A DNA stretch of 64,000 nt. Origin: Paractinoplanes abujensis. GTDB lineage: Bacteria; Actinomycetota; Actinomycetes; Mycobacteriales; Micromonosporaceae. The position numbers were made by a program, and so were the translations under genes. The DNA lies in NCBI RefSeq assembly GCF_014204895.1, contig NZ_JACHMF010000001.1:8618001-8682000 (forward strand), read 5' to 3'. The notes beneath the pieces are model-generated. The model worked only from the letters and a program-made list of their open reading frames with translations, was not told where the DNA came from and made no database searches. Within the stretch, counting starts at the first letter, position 1. Each line of letters opens with the position of its first letter. Positions 40,562 through 48,215 of this stretch are shown piece by piece.

Positions 40562-41412
40562 TGCGGCGTCCCCATTTCCGTCCGTACGGCGTACAGCTCG
40601 GGAAAGAACGTCAGGTCCAGCGCCGCCTTGAGGAAATTCACGCCGCTGGAGCCGCCGGTGCCCCGTTTGAAGCCGATGGTCCGTTCCACCGTCTTGAGAT
40701 GCCGGAACCGCCAGAGCTGGAAGTTCTCCTCGATGTCGACCAGTTCCTCGCAGGCCTCGTAGGCTTCCCAGTGCGTCTCCGGGTCGCTGTAGATGGCCAC
40801 GAAAACCGGCACCAGGTCCTCGTGGTACCGCCACGGCAGCCGCACGTCGCGTTGCAGCAACTCGACCGGCACGTCGTGGCCGTGGCGGTGCAAATAGCGC
40901 AGGAACTCGTCGTAGACGCTGGGGGCGGCGAGTGCCTCGGTCAGCATGTCGAGGGCGTCGGCGTCGTCCTGAAACAGCGACAGCATCCGCTCGTCCTTGT
41001 TGCCGAGCAGAAATTCGACGGCCCGGTACTGATACGACTGGAAGCCCGACGACGTGCCCAGGAAACTGCGGAACTCGGCGTATTCGCTGGGCGTGAGCGT
41101 GGCCAGCACCGACCACTGCTCGGTCAGTGTGCGCTGGATGTGCTTGACCCGGGCCAGGCCCTTGAGCGCGGGCCGCAGATCGTCCTTGGCCAGCCGGCGG
41201 ATGACCTCGCGCAGCTCGTGCAGCACCAGCTTGAGCCACAGCTCGGAGGTCTGGTGCTGCAGGATGAACAGCAGCTCGTCGTGGTGCTCGGGCACGCTGA
41301 CGGGGTGCTGCGCGTTCAGCAGCTGGTCGAGGTGCAGATAACGCCCGTACGAGAGGTTGACCTTGAAGTCGCGGACGACGGAGTCCTCGATCGGCCGGTT
41401 TTCGGAGCTCAC
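40558..41412 (-). CDS. kynA: Tryptophan 2,3-dioxygenase
   Basis: 284 residues from GTG 41412 after GGAGG. Diagnostic segments are NLSYGRYLHLDQLLNAQHP, ELLFILQHQTSELWLKL (substrate His in the H-Q-T-S-E-L-W motif), SSGFQSYQYRAVEFLLG, and FRHLKTVERTIGFKRGTGG with the proximal haem His, then SSGVNFLK. It opens the indole ring of L-Trp to N-formylkynurenine with haem and O2. No other kynurenine-pathway gene is adjacent. It is convergent with the TetR gene. Confidence 0.95.
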   Translation of the reverse strand: MSSENRPIEDSVVRDFKVNLSYGRYLHLDQLLNAQHPVSVPEHHDELLFILQHQTSELWLKLVLHELREVIRRLAKDDLRPALKGLARVKHIQRTLTEQWSVLATLTPSEYAEFRSFLGTSSGFQSYQYRAVEFLLGNKDERMLSLFQDDADALDMLTEALAAPSVYDEFLRYLHRHGHDVPVELLQRDVRLPWRYHEDLVPVFVAIYSDPETHWEAYEACEELVDIEENFQLWRFRHLKTVERTIGFKRGTGGSSGVNFLKAALDLTFFPELYAVRTEMGTPH

Positions 41413-41453
41413 GGTTGCCTCCAGGGGTCTCACCCTGAAGGGAAACACACGAT

Positions 41454-41870
41454 CTAGATGTTCGCGAGTGATCCGTCGGCCAGGATCGGACCCCAGTACG
41501 CCCATTTGCCGTCGTGCCGCACGAATCGGCTGCGCTCCACCATGTCGCCGTTCTTGCCGTGGTCGCGGTAGTGCGCGCGGAACTCGACGACGCCCTCGTT
41601 GTCGAACATGCCGCCACCGGTCGATTCGATGATCTCGAGCCCGACCCAGCGCAGCCGCGAGTCGGGTTCGATCTGCGCGGGCCGGGTCTTCGGGTGCCAA
41701 CTGCTGAGCACGTACGCGTCGTCGTCGAGCGCGAAGGCCGAGTAGCGCGACCGCATCAGCGCCTCGGCCGTGGCGGGCGGTTCGCCGTGGTGGGCCGGTC
41801 CGCAACATTCGGAGTACGCAAGCCCGCGCCCGCAGGGACAGTGCTTGGTCTTCTGCGCCATGAGCCCCAT
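41454..41870 (-). CDS. YchJ-like UPF0225 protein with SEC-C zinc motif
   Basis: 138 residues from ATG 41870 (ATG 41861 also possible). The N-terminal SEC-C motif CPCGRGLAYSECCGP binds zinc. It is followed by MRSRYSAFALDDDAYVLSSWHPKTRP and the NTF2-like C-terminal region VVEFRAHYRDHGKNGDMVERSRFV with GKWAYWGP. This is the complete UPF0225 layout. Function is unknown. It is 41 bp upstream of the dioxygenase start on the same strand, so the two may share a transcript. Confidence 0.88.
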   Translation of the reverse strand: MGLMAQKTKHCPCGRGLAYSECCGPAHHGEPPATAEALMRSRYSAFALDDDAYVLSSWHPKTRPAQIEPDSRLRWVGLEIIESTGGGMFDNEGVVEFRAHYRDHGKNGDMVERSRFVRHDGKWAYWGPILADGSLANI

Positions 41871-42057
41871 TTTGTCAGCCCGCCCCTTGCTCGTTGACGA
41901 TCCTCTCCCACCTTCGCACGTCGTCCCGCCCGCGTTGGGCCACTTGCGGGTCGTCGTCGCCGGTCGGCATCCACCCGGCCCGCAACGCGCCGGCCGGACC
42001 CTGGGCGGGGAGGCTTGCGGCAGCGGCTGCAAGGTTGGACAGGCCGGATCGGCGCCG

Positions 42058-42084
42058 CTGCAAATTGCCGTTCGGAATTTGCAG
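42058..42084. promoter_or_regulatory. LacI-type operator upstream of its own gene
   Basis: CTGCAAATT (42058-42066) and AATTTGCAG (42076-42084) are perfect inverted 9-bp arms with a 9-bp spacer, ending 22 bp before the GTG start. The AT-rich arms stand out in this sequence. Autoregulation is inferred. I did not find the same arms in front of the transporter operon at 43281. Confidence 0.6.
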
Positions 42085-42106
42085 GGATCTGCCGTAGTGT
42101 TGCCGC

Positions 42107-43093
42107 GTGACCAAACGTCTGGCCGAGGTGGCCAAGAAGGCGGGCGTCAGCGAGGCGACCGTCAGCCGGGTGCTCAACGGGCGCAGCGGCGTGAGCGAGG
42201 CGACCCGGGCGTCGGTGCTGACCGCGCTCGATGTGCTGGGCTACGAGCGGCCGACCAAGCTGCGCGGCGAGCGCGGCCGGCTGGTCGGGCTGGTGCTGCC
42301 CGAGCTGCAAAATCCGATCTTCCCGGCGCTGGCCGAGGTGGTGACCGCCTCGCTGGCTCAGCGTGGCTTCACCCCGCTGCTGGCGGCCCGCACGATCGGT
42401 GGCGTGCCCGAGCGTGACTACATCGAGATGCTGCTCGACCATCAGGTGTCGGGGGTCGTCTTCGCCGGTGGTTCCTATGCGCTGGCCGAGGCCGAGCACG
42501 GGCACTATCGCGCGCTGACCGACCGCCGGATGCCGGTCGTGATGGTCAACGCGGGCGTGGCCGACCTGGGCTTCCCGCACATCTCGACCGACGACGCGGT
42601 GGCCGTCGAGCAGGCGTACGGGCACCTGCGGTCGCTCGGCCACGAGCGCGTCGGCATGGTCATGGGCCCGGAGGACCACGTGCCCTCGCGCCGCAAGCTG
42701 GCCGCCCTCGAGGGCAAGGAGTTCCTGGTCGAGCGCACGAATTTCTCGATGGAGAGCGCCCGGCTGGCCGCGGCCAAGCTGATCGAGCGGGGCGTGACCG
42801 GCATGATCTGCGCCTCCGACGTGCTCGCGCTGGGCTCGATCCGGGCCGCGCGCCGCCTCGGGCTCGACGTGCCGTCCGACATCTCGGTGGTCGGCTTCGA
42901 CGATTCGGCGTTGATGACGTGCACCGATCCGCCGCTGACGACGGTGCGGCAGCCCATCGAGATGATGGGGCAGGCGGCTGTCGATCTGCTCGTCAACCAG
43001 ATCGAGGGCAGCGGCGTCGAGCCGGACGAACTTCTTTTCGAGCCGGAGCTCGTGGTGCGCGGTTCGACCGCGCCGGCGCCCCAGCGGGGCTGA
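42107..43093 (+). CDS. LacI family transcriptional regulator of the alpha-glucan locus
   Basis: 328 residues from GTG 42107. The HTH is RLAEVAKKAGVSEATVSRVLNG with the hinge helix to about residue 58. The periplasmic-binding-like sensor domain follows (VGLVLPELQNPIFPALAEVV; SDISVVGFDDSALMTCTDPPLTTVRQP). Proteins of this kind release DNA when a sugar binds. It is directly upstream of, and co-oriented with, the sugar ABC transporter and GH genes, separated by a strong terminator. It is therefore the probable regulator of that set. Confidence 0.92.
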   Translation: MTKRLAEVAKKAGVSEATVSRVLNGRSGVSEATRASVLTALDVLGYERPTKLRGERGRLVGLVLPELQNPIFPALAEVVTASLAQRGFTPLLAARTIGGVPERDYIEMLLDHQVSGVVFAGGSYALAEAEHGHYRALTDRRMPVVMVNAGVADLGFPHISTDDAVAVEQAYGHLRSLGHERVGMVMGPEDHVPSRRKLAALEGKEFLVERTNFSMESARLAAAKLIERGVTGMICASDVLALGSIRAARRLGLDVPSDISVVGFDDSALMTCTDPPLTTVRQPIEMMGQAAVDLLVNQIEGSGVEPDELLFEPELVVRGSTAPAPQRG

Positions 43094-43113
43094 CCAGCAA
43101 CTTTCCTTACCTG

Positions 43114-43139
43114 AGGGCGGGCCGATCGGCCCGCCCTTT
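43114..43139 (+). terminator. Rho-independent terminator after the LacI gene
   Basis: A perfect 24-bp palindrome (43114-43137, AGGGCGGGCC with GGCCCGCCCT around GATC) is followed by TTTG, 20 bp after the stop. Confidence 0.88.
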
Positions 43140-43194
43140 GTCGTGCGCGCCCATCCAGGATGGAGTCGAGTTTTTTCTTCCTTCAGTCGGCTTC

Positions 43195-43223
43195 TTGCGA
43201 TGACCCGTTGGACTTTGTATCGT
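43195..43223 (+). promoter_or_regulatory. Candidate promoter of the sugar-uptake operon
   Basis: TTGCGA (43195-43200) and TATCGT (43218-43223) are separated by 17 bp and lie 58 bp upstream of the binding-protein start. This fits a housekeeping sigma promoter in the 187-bp gap. Confidence 0.4.
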
Positions 43224-43280
43224 CACCTCCACGAAACATGACGAGAGACTCACGTCACATAACCCCGAAGGGATCGACTG

Positions 43281-44663
43281 ATGTCCCACCCGCGGTACCG
43301 GAAGGCGGCGGCGCTCGCGCTCGCGGCCGGCCTGGGGTTCAGCCTGGCGGCGTGCTCGACCAAGAGCAGCGACGACTCCGGGACTGACGCCAGCGGCAAG
43401 GTCACCATCACCGTCGACTGCCAGCCGGTCGGTGCGCAGAAGGAACTACTCGCGAACTGGAACGCCGATGTCGCGGAGTTCGAGAAGCAGAACCCCGACA
43501 TCTCCATCAAGAGCGTCAGTGTCGGCGAGCAGTGCAACAACCCGCCGGACTTCACGGCCCGCCTGGCCGGCGGCACGATGACCGACGTCTTCTACGGCTA
43601 CATGACCGACCTGCAGCAGGTGCTCGACTCGGGTCAGGCGGCCGACATCACCGCGGCTGTCAGCAAGGACACCATCCCGACCTGGGACAGCGTCGACCCC
43701 GCGCTCAAGGAGGTCTTCACCGACGGCGGCAAGCTCTACGCGATCCCGGTCAAGAACTACTCGATGGGCCTGGTTTACAACAAGGCGCTGTTCAAAAAGG
43801 CCGGGCTGGACGCGGAGAACCCGCCCAAGACCTGGGCCGAGGTGCGGACGGCGGCCAAGAAGATCGCCGGTCTGGGCGGCGGCGTGGCCGGCTTCTCGGA
43901 GTACAGCGCGGGCAACACCGGCGGCTGGCACTTCACCGCCGAGATCTACTCGCAGGGCGGCAAGGTCCTCAGCGAGGACGGCAAGAAGGCGGCCTTCAAC
44001 GACGCCGCGGGCAAGCAGGTGCTGCAGAACCTCAAGGACATGCGGTACGGCGACAACAGCATGGGCAGCCGCCAGCTGCTGCAGTGGGGTGACCTGCTGA
44101 CCAACGCGGGCGCGGGCAAGGTCGGCATGTTCATCGGCGCGCCCGACGCCACCCAGGCCATCGTCAGCCAGTTCCAAGGCAAGTACTCCGACTGGGCGAT
44201 GGGCCCGATGCCCGGTCAGGACGGCCCGGCCAAGGGCACGCTGGGCGGCGGCGAGGGCTACTTCTTCAAGAAGGGCCTGTCCGAGGCGCAGATCAAGGCC
44301 GGTCTGAAGTGGATCGCCTACCAGAAGCTGACGCCGGGCAAGGGCCAGCTCGACTACGTGCGGGCCAAGCCGCAGAACTACCCGGTCGGCCTGCCCCAGC
44401 CGCTGCTGTTCGCCAACGGCACCGAGGCCCAGAAGCAGGAGCTCGAGCTGCGCAAGGCCAACGCGAACGTGGACACGGCCAACTTCAAAGTGTTCGAGGA
44501 CAACCCGGTGCCGATCGTCGGGGAGCCGCGCAACGCCCAGGCCATCTACGCGGTGCTCGACTCGGCGATGTCGGGGGTCCTGACCAACCCCAACGCGAAC
44601 ATCGACTCGCTGCTCAAGACGGCCGAGGAGAAGGTCAACCAGCTTCAGGCCGCCGGTAGCTGA
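43281..44663 (+). CDS. Sugar ABC transporter substrate-binding lipoprotein
   Basis: 460 residues. The lipoprotein signal ends in LAAC with Cys25 as the lipid-modified residue, so it is anchored outside the membrane. The body is a family 1 extracellular sugar-binding protein (DVAEFEKQNPDISIKSVSVG; GKLYAIPVKNYSMGLVYNKALFKKAGLD in shorter runs; GMFIGAPDATQAIV). It should capture oligosaccharides and deliver them to the two permeases downstream. No ATPase gene is in the operon; a shared MsiK-type ATPase elsewhere, as in other actinomycetes, is likely. AAGGGA precedes the start. A hairpin after the stop probably raises its expression over the permeases. Confidence 0.93.
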   Translation: MSHPRYRKAAALALAAGLGFSLAACSTKSSDDSGTDASGKVTITVDCQPVGAQKELLANWNADVAEFEKQNPDISIKSVSVGEQCNNPPDFTARLAGGTMTDVFYGYMTDLQQVLDSGQAADITAAVSKDTIPTWDSVDPALKEVFTDGGKLYAIPVKNYSMGLVYNKALFKKAGLDAENPPKTWAEVRTAAKKIAGLGGGVAGFSEYSAGNTGGWHFTAEIYSQGGKVLSEDGKKAAFNDAAGKQVLQNLKDMRYGDNSMGSRQLLQWGDLLTNAGAGKVGMFIGAPDATQAIVSQFQGKYSDWAMGPMPGQDGPAKGTLGGGEGYFFKKGLSEAQIKAGLKWIAYQKLTPGKGQLDYVRAKPQNYPVGLPQPLLFANGTEAQKQELELRKANANVDTANFKVFEDNPVPIVGEPRNAQAIYAVLDSAMSGVLTNPNANIDSLLKTAEEKVNQLQAAGS

Positions 44664-44672
44664 TCAACGGGG

Positions 44673-44700
44673 GCGCGGGAGCCGGCGACGGCTCCCGCGC
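44673..44700 (+). other. Intercistronic hairpin between binding-protein and permease genes
   Basis: GCGCGGGAGCC (44673-44683) pairs perfectly with GGCTCCCGCGC (44690-44700) around GGCGAC, 9 bp after the stop, with no T tract. Such hairpins protect upstream mRNA or attenuate read-through, giving more binding protein than permease. Confidence 0.75.
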
Positions 44701-44718
44701 TGTCAGAAGGAGTTCGCT

Positions 44719-45657
44719 TTGGCGATCATGACCGCCCCGAGCGCCACCACGCCCATCAGGCCCGCGCCGCCGACGGTTTCCCGGCGGGGCCGCAAGCTGC
44801 GGGACAACCTCACCGGCCACGCTTTCCTGCTGGGAGCGGTCTTCTGCTTCGCGCTCTTCATGTGGTTCCCGATGATCCGCGGCATCGTGATGAGCTTCCA
44901 GCGCACCCGCCGCGGCGAGACCACCTGGGTCGGCTGGGACAACTACACCCGGATCATCGCCGACCCCAGCTTCTGGACCGCCTGGAAGAACACGTTCCTG
45001 TTCACGGCGCTGGCCCTGGTCGTGGGGTACGTGCTGCCGTTCTTCGTGGCGATCCTGCTCAACGAGCTGCGGCACGCCAAGGGCTACCTGCGGATCCTGG
45101 TCTACCTGCCGGTGATGCTGCCCCCGGCCTCGGCGCTCTTCCTGTTCAAGTACTACGCGTACGACCCCAGCGAGGCCGGCCTGTTCAACGCGATCCTCAA
45201 GGCGCTGCACCTGCCCACGTCGGAGTGGATGCAGTCGCCGACCATGACGATCCCGGCCATGGTGATCGCGTCGACCTGGATGAACCTGGGCAGCGCGGTG
45301 CTGATCTATCTGGCGTCGCTGCAGAACATCCCGGGCGAGCTGTACGAGGCGGCCGAGCTCGACGGCGCGGGCGTGTGGCGCCGGATCTGGAACGTGACCA
45401 TCCCGCAGACCCGGCTCATCCTGGCGCTGCTGGCCATGCTGCAGATCGTCGCCACCATGCAGCTGTTCATCGAGCCGCTGATCCTGGCCAACGGGGCCGG
45501 CACGCAGGACTCGGCAACCTCGGTGGCCTACCTGATCTATCAGCACGGCTTCTTCCAGAACGACCTCAACGGCGCGGCCGCGCTCGGCGTGATCATGCTG
45601 ATCGTGCTGGCCGCCTTCTCCGCCGTCTACGTCCGGCTGACCACGAAACAGGACTAG
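44719..45657 (+). CDS. Sugar ABC transporter permease (MalF-like)
   Basis: 312 residues from TTG 44719, 6 bp after AAGGAG (an ATG at 44728 has worse spacing). Six membrane segments. The EAA loop is ELYEAAELDGAGVWRRIWNVTIP, which docks the ATPase. It belongs to the MalF/UgpA permease family and pairs with the next gene, whose start is 4 bp downstream. Confidence 0.92.
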   Translation: MAIMTAPSATTPIRPAPPTVSRRGRKLRDNLTGHAFLLGAVFCFALFMWFPMIRGIVMSFQRTRRGETTWVGWDNYTRIIADPSFWTAWKNTFLFTALALVVGYVLPFFVAILLNELRHAKGYLRILVYLPVMLPPASALFLFKYYAYDPSEAGLFNAILKALHLPTSEWMQSPTMTIPAMVIASTWMNLGSAVLIYLASLQNIPGELYEAAELDGAGVWRRIWNVTIPQTRLILALLAMLQIVATMQLFIEPLILANGAGTQDSATSVAYLIYQHGFFQNDLNGAAALGVIMLIVLAAFSAVYVRLTTKQD

Positions 45658-45661
45658 GACG

Positions 45662-46534
45662 ATGACCCGAACCCTCATCTCGCAGGCACAACTCCAACGG
45701 GGCCGCGGCCGCTTCCTCTACTGGACCGTGCTCACCGTCGTGGTCGCGGGCTTCACCCTGGTCTTCCTCGGGCCGCTGTACTGGATGGTGACCGGCGCGC
45801 TCAAGAGCGGTCAGGAGATCGCGCAGACCCCGCCCACGCTGTGGCCGCACGACCCGCAGCTGCAGAACTACGCCGACGCGTGGAACAACCTGGACCTGGC
45901 CAAGCTGCTGTTCAACACGTTCTACTACGCGGCCGGCGCGGTCTTCTTCCAGCTCGTGTTCGACACCGCCGCGGCGTACGCGCTCTCGAAGCTGCGGCCC
46001 GTGCTGGGCACCGTGATCCTCGGGCTGATGCTGGCCACGCTGATGATCCCGGCCATGGTGCTGATCGTCCCGCAGTACGTGACCGCGATCGACCTGCCTT
46101 TCGTCCACGTGAACCTGCTCGACTCGCCCTGGGCCATCTGGCTGCCGCTGGTCGCCAACGCGTTCAACATCTTCTTGCTCAAGCGGTTCTTCGACTCCAT
46201 CCCGGAGGATCTGATCGCGGCGGCCCAGGTCGACGGCGCCTCGCCGCTGCGCACGCTGTGGTCGATCATCCTGCCGATGTCCCGGCCGATCCTGGGCGTG
46301 GTCTCGATCTTCGCGGTGACCGCGGTCTGGAAGGACTTCCTCTGGCCCAAGCTGGTCATGCCGTCCCCCGAGACCCGGACGCTGAGCGTGGGCATCTACG
46401 CCTTCTCCGGCGGGACGCCGATGAACGTCGTCATCGCCGCCTCGGTCATCGCCGCGATCCCGACGGTGATCATCTTCCTGATTTTCCAGCGCAACATCAT
46501 GTCCGGCCTGACAACCGGCAGCCTCAAAGGCTAG
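45662..46534 (+). CDS. Sugar ABC transporter permease (MalG-like)
   Basis: 290 residues, six membrane segments. The N-terminus reads GRGRFLYWTVLTVVVAGFTLVF. The EAA loop is SIPEDLIAAAQVDGASPLRTLWSI, and the C-terminus ends FQRNIMSGLTTGSLKG, the classic MalG ending (NxxxGLTxGxxKG). It forms the second half of the translocation pore. It is followed after 68 bp by the glucosidase gene. Confidence 0.93.
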   Translation: MTRTLISQAQLQRGRGRFLYWTVLTVVVAGFTLVFLGPLYWMVTGALKSGQEIAQTPPTLWPHDPQLQNYADAWNNLDLAKLLFNTFYYAAGAVFFQLVFDTAAAYALSKLRPVLGTVILGLMLATLMIPAMVLIVPQYVTAIDLPFVHVNLLDSPWAIWLPLVANAFNIFLLKRFFDSIPEDLIAAAQVDGASPLRTLWSIILPMSRPILGVVSIFAVTAVWKDFLWPKLVMPSPETRTLSVGIYAFSGGTPMNVVIAASVIAAIPTVIIFLIFQRNIMSGLTTGSLKG

Positions 46535-46602
46535 AAACCGACAATACGGGCGGCCCTCTCGAGGGGTCGTCGAACCCAGCGTGCACAGAAAGCGGGTTTC
46601 CA

Positions 46603-48180
46603 GTGTCCGAAAAAGACTCCCAGTGGTGGCGCGACGCGGTGATCTACCAGGTCTATCCGCGCAGCTACGCCGACGCGAACGGCGACGGTGTCGGCGACAT
46701 CGCGGGCATCCGGGCACGGCTGGGACACCTGCGCGACCTCGGCGTCGACGCGATCTGGATGAGCCCGTGGTATCCGTCGCCGATGGCCGACGCCGGCTAC
46801 GACGTGGCCGACTTCCGCGACATCGACCCCGCATTCGGCACGCTGACCGAGGCGGAGGCGCTCATCTCCGAGGCCCACGAGGCCGGCATCCGCATGATCG
46901 TCGACATCGTCCCCAACCACATCTCCAGTGAGCACCCGTGGTTCAAGGCGGCCCTGGCCGACCAGAACGCCAAGGAGCGGGACTACTTCTGGTTCCGGCC
47001 GGGTCGCGGCGAGCACGGCGACGAGATGCCGACGGACTGGCGAGGGGAGTTCGGCGGCACGACCTGGACCCGTACGGAGGACGGCTCGTGGTATTTGCAC
47101 CTGTTCACGCCCGAGCAGCCCGACCTCAACTGGGACCACCCCGACGTGCGGGCCGAGTTCGAGAGCATTCTGCGGTTCTGGTTCGACCGGGGCGTCGACG
47201 GCATCCGGATCGACTCGGCCGCGCTGCTGCTCAAGGACCCCGACCTGCCCGAGGTGCTCGAAGGCAACCCGCACCCCTTCCACGACCTCGACGGCGTGCA
47301 TGAGGTCTACCGTTCCTGGCGGCGAGTGGCCGACTCGTACGGGGGCGACCGCGCACTGATCGGCGAGGTGTGGATGCCCGAGGTCGAGCGGTTCGCCAAC
47401 TATCTGCGGCCCGACGAGCTGCACGCGGCGTTCAACTTCGACTTCCTCGGTTGTGCCTGGGACCCGCGGCTGATGCGCGAATGCGTCGACCGCACGCTCG
47501 ATGCGCACAAGGCCGTGGGTGCCCCGGCGACCTGGGTGCTGTCCAACCACGACGTCACCCGGCACGTCACCCGCTACGGCCGCGAGGACACCACCTTCAG
47601 CTTCGACAACAACCTCGACGGCACCCCGGTCGACCTCGAACGGGGCACCCGCCGGGCCCGCGCGGCCGCCCTGCTCTCGCTGTCGCTGCCCGGCGCCACC
47701 TACATCTATCAGGGCGAGGAGCTCGGGCTCTGGGAGAACGAGAACATCCCGCCCGAGCAGTTCCAGGACCCGATGTGGGGCCGCCGCGGGCACAGCCGCG
47801 ACGGCTGCCGGGTGCCGCTGCCGTGGACCGGCGACGAGGCGCCGTTCGGCTTCACCACCGCCACCCCGTGGCTGCCCCAGCCCGCGGAGTGGAAGGACCG
47901 TACGGCTCAGGCCCAGACCGGCGACCCCAGCTCGATGCTCGAGCTCTACCGGTCGGCGATCGCCCTGCGGCGCGCGGAATCGCTGAGCGACTTCGCCTGG
48001 CTCGACCTCGACCCGGCCGTCCTCGCCTTCTGCCGCGGCGCGACCTTCGCCTGCGTCGTCAACATGTCGGGCGCCCCCATCGCCCTGCCCACCCACAAGT
48101 CCGTTCTGCTCGCCAGTGGCTCTCTCGACGGTGACCGCCTCCCCCCGGACACCGCCGTGTGGTTGCGCATGACTCAGTAA
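46603..48180 (+). CDS. GH13 alpha-glucosidase (oligo-1,6-glucosidase-like)
   Basis: 525 residues from GTG 46603; no signal peptide, so intracellular. The start WWRDAVIYQVYPRSYADANG is typical. The nucleophile is Asp204 in GIRIDSAAL, the acid/base Glu255 in LIGEVWMP, and the transition-state stabiliser Asp317 in LSNHDVTRH. Conserved region I reads DIVPNHISSEHPW. It should hydrolyse terminal alpha-glucosidic bonds in imported oligosaccharides. In this operon nigero- or malto-oligosaccharides are the likely substrates; the linkage is inferred from context. Confidence 0.92.
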   Translation: MSEKDSQWWRDAVIYQVYPRSYADANGDGVGDIAGIRARLGHLRDLGVDAIWMSPWYPSPMADAGYDVADFRDIDPAFGTLTEAEALISEAHEAGIRMIVDIVPNHISSEHPWFKAALADQNAKERDYFWFRPGRGEHGDEMPTDWRGEFGGTTWTRTEDGSWYLHLFTPEQPDLNWDHPDVRAEFESILRFWFDRGVDGIRIDSAALLLKDPDLPEVLEGNPHPFHDLDGVHEVYRSWRRVADSYGGDRALIGEVWMPEVERFANYLRPDELHAAFNFDFLGCAWDPRLMRECVDRTLDAHKAVGAPATWVLSNHDVTRHVTRYGREDTTFSFDNNLDGTPVDLERGTRRARAAALLSLSLPGATYIYQGEELGLWENENIPPEQFQDPMWGRRGHSRDGCRVPLPWTGDEAPFGFTTATPWLPQPAEWKDRTAQAQTGDPSSMLELYRSAIALRRAESLSDFAWLDLDPAVLAFCRGATFACVVNMSGAPIALPTHKSVLLASGSLDGDRLPPDTAVWLRMTQ

Positions 48181-48215
48181 CACCCCGGGGGCCGGCCACC
48201 TTCGAAAGGATCCCC

